From Alphaproteobacteria bacterium (GTDB lineage: Bacteria; Pseudomonadota; Alphaproteobacteria; Rhizobiales; Hyphomicrobiaceae): a DNA stretch of 5,110 nucleotides. Where the stretch lies: NCBI GenBank assembly GCA_005888525.1, contig VBAB01000289.1:1-5110 (forward strand), given 5' to 3'. Below the pieces are notes generated by a model. That model saw nothing but the letters and a program-made list of their open reading frames with translations. It ran no database searches and had not been told where the DNA came from. Below, piece by piece: positions 4,997 through 5,110 of this stretch. The position numbers and the translations under genes were made by a program. The stretch's first letter is position 1; each line of letters begins with the position of its first letter.

Positions 4997-5110
4997 ATGG
5001 CGGATGCCAGTGTCAAAGTGAAGGTCGAGGAGCGCCGCGAGGGGCGCATCGCCCGCGTGACGGTGGATAACGCGGCCAAGCTCAACTGCCTGTCGACCCC
5101 GCTGATCGTG
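4997..5110 (+). CDS. Enoyl-CoA hydratase/isomerase (crotonase) family protein, N-terminal part
   Basis: Only the first 38 codons are in the window. The ATG at 4997 has a strong GGGAGG at 4985-4990, six bases upstream. The sequence EGRIARVTVDNAAKLNCLS (about residues 15-33) fits the first beta strands of crotonase-fold enzymes, where a short strand is followed by a proline- or alanine-containing loop and an N-A/C-L-S/N turn. Members hydrate, isomerise or hydrolyse acyl-CoA substrates, usually in fatty-acid or amino-acid breakdown. The oxyanion-hole and catalytic residues lie beyond the window, so substrate and exact reaction cannot be given. The gene diverges from the uncharacterised gene at 4924 across 72 bp, in which promoters for both must lie; I see no convincing -35/-10 pair there. 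Confidence 0.8.
   Translation, partial: MADASVKVKVEERREGRIARVTVDNAAKLNCLSTPLIV

Overview
The window is GC-rich chromosomal DNA from an alphaproteobacterium, most likely of the Hyphomicrobiales (rhizobial) group. This rests on the gene order mraZ-rsmH-ftsL-ftsI, the style of the MraZ and FtsL proteins, and several intergenic palindromic repeats of the kind scattered through rhizobial genomes. No species can be named from the sequence alone.

Layout. From 1 to 2781, on the minus strand, lies the start of the dcw (division and cell wall) cluster, read right to left: mraZ (2278-2781), rsmH (1235-2278), ftsL (775-1050) and the first 150 codons of ftsI (1-452, cut by the window edge). mraZ and rsmH overlap by one base (TAATG). 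The next two junctions are unusually loose: 184 bp between rsmH and ftsL, and 322 bp between ftsL and ftsI. Palindromic repeats account for most of both gaps. Upstream of mraZ sit five TGGG boxes at an exact 10-bp period, overlapping a plausible sigma70-type promoter; this looks like the MraZ autoregulatory operator. From about 2900 to 3295 no gene is recognisable. A 102-bp alphaproteobacterial palindromic element follows (3296-3397).

From 3441 to 4924 is a two-gene minus-strand unit joined by an ATGA overlap. The upstream gene encodes an uncharacterised 224-residue protein with an Ada-like PCxxC motif. The downstream gene encodes an unrecognised 270-residue protein with two N-terminal membrane segments. 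Diverging from this unit across 72 bp, an enoyl-CoA hydratase/isomerase-type gene starts at 4997 and runs off the right edge.

How it works together. MraZ is a repressor of its own cluster, RsmH methylates 16S rRNA, and FtsL and FtsI are septal divisome proteins, FtsI being the septal transpeptidase. The most interesting signal is a pair of related, oppositely oriented hairpins between rsmH and ftsL. Their arms differ at six positions, yet every one stays base-paired in both copies. The ftsL-proximal hairpin contains the ftsL Shine-Dalgarno sequence inside its stem, so a mobile-type repeat appears to have become the translation-initiation region of an essential division gene.
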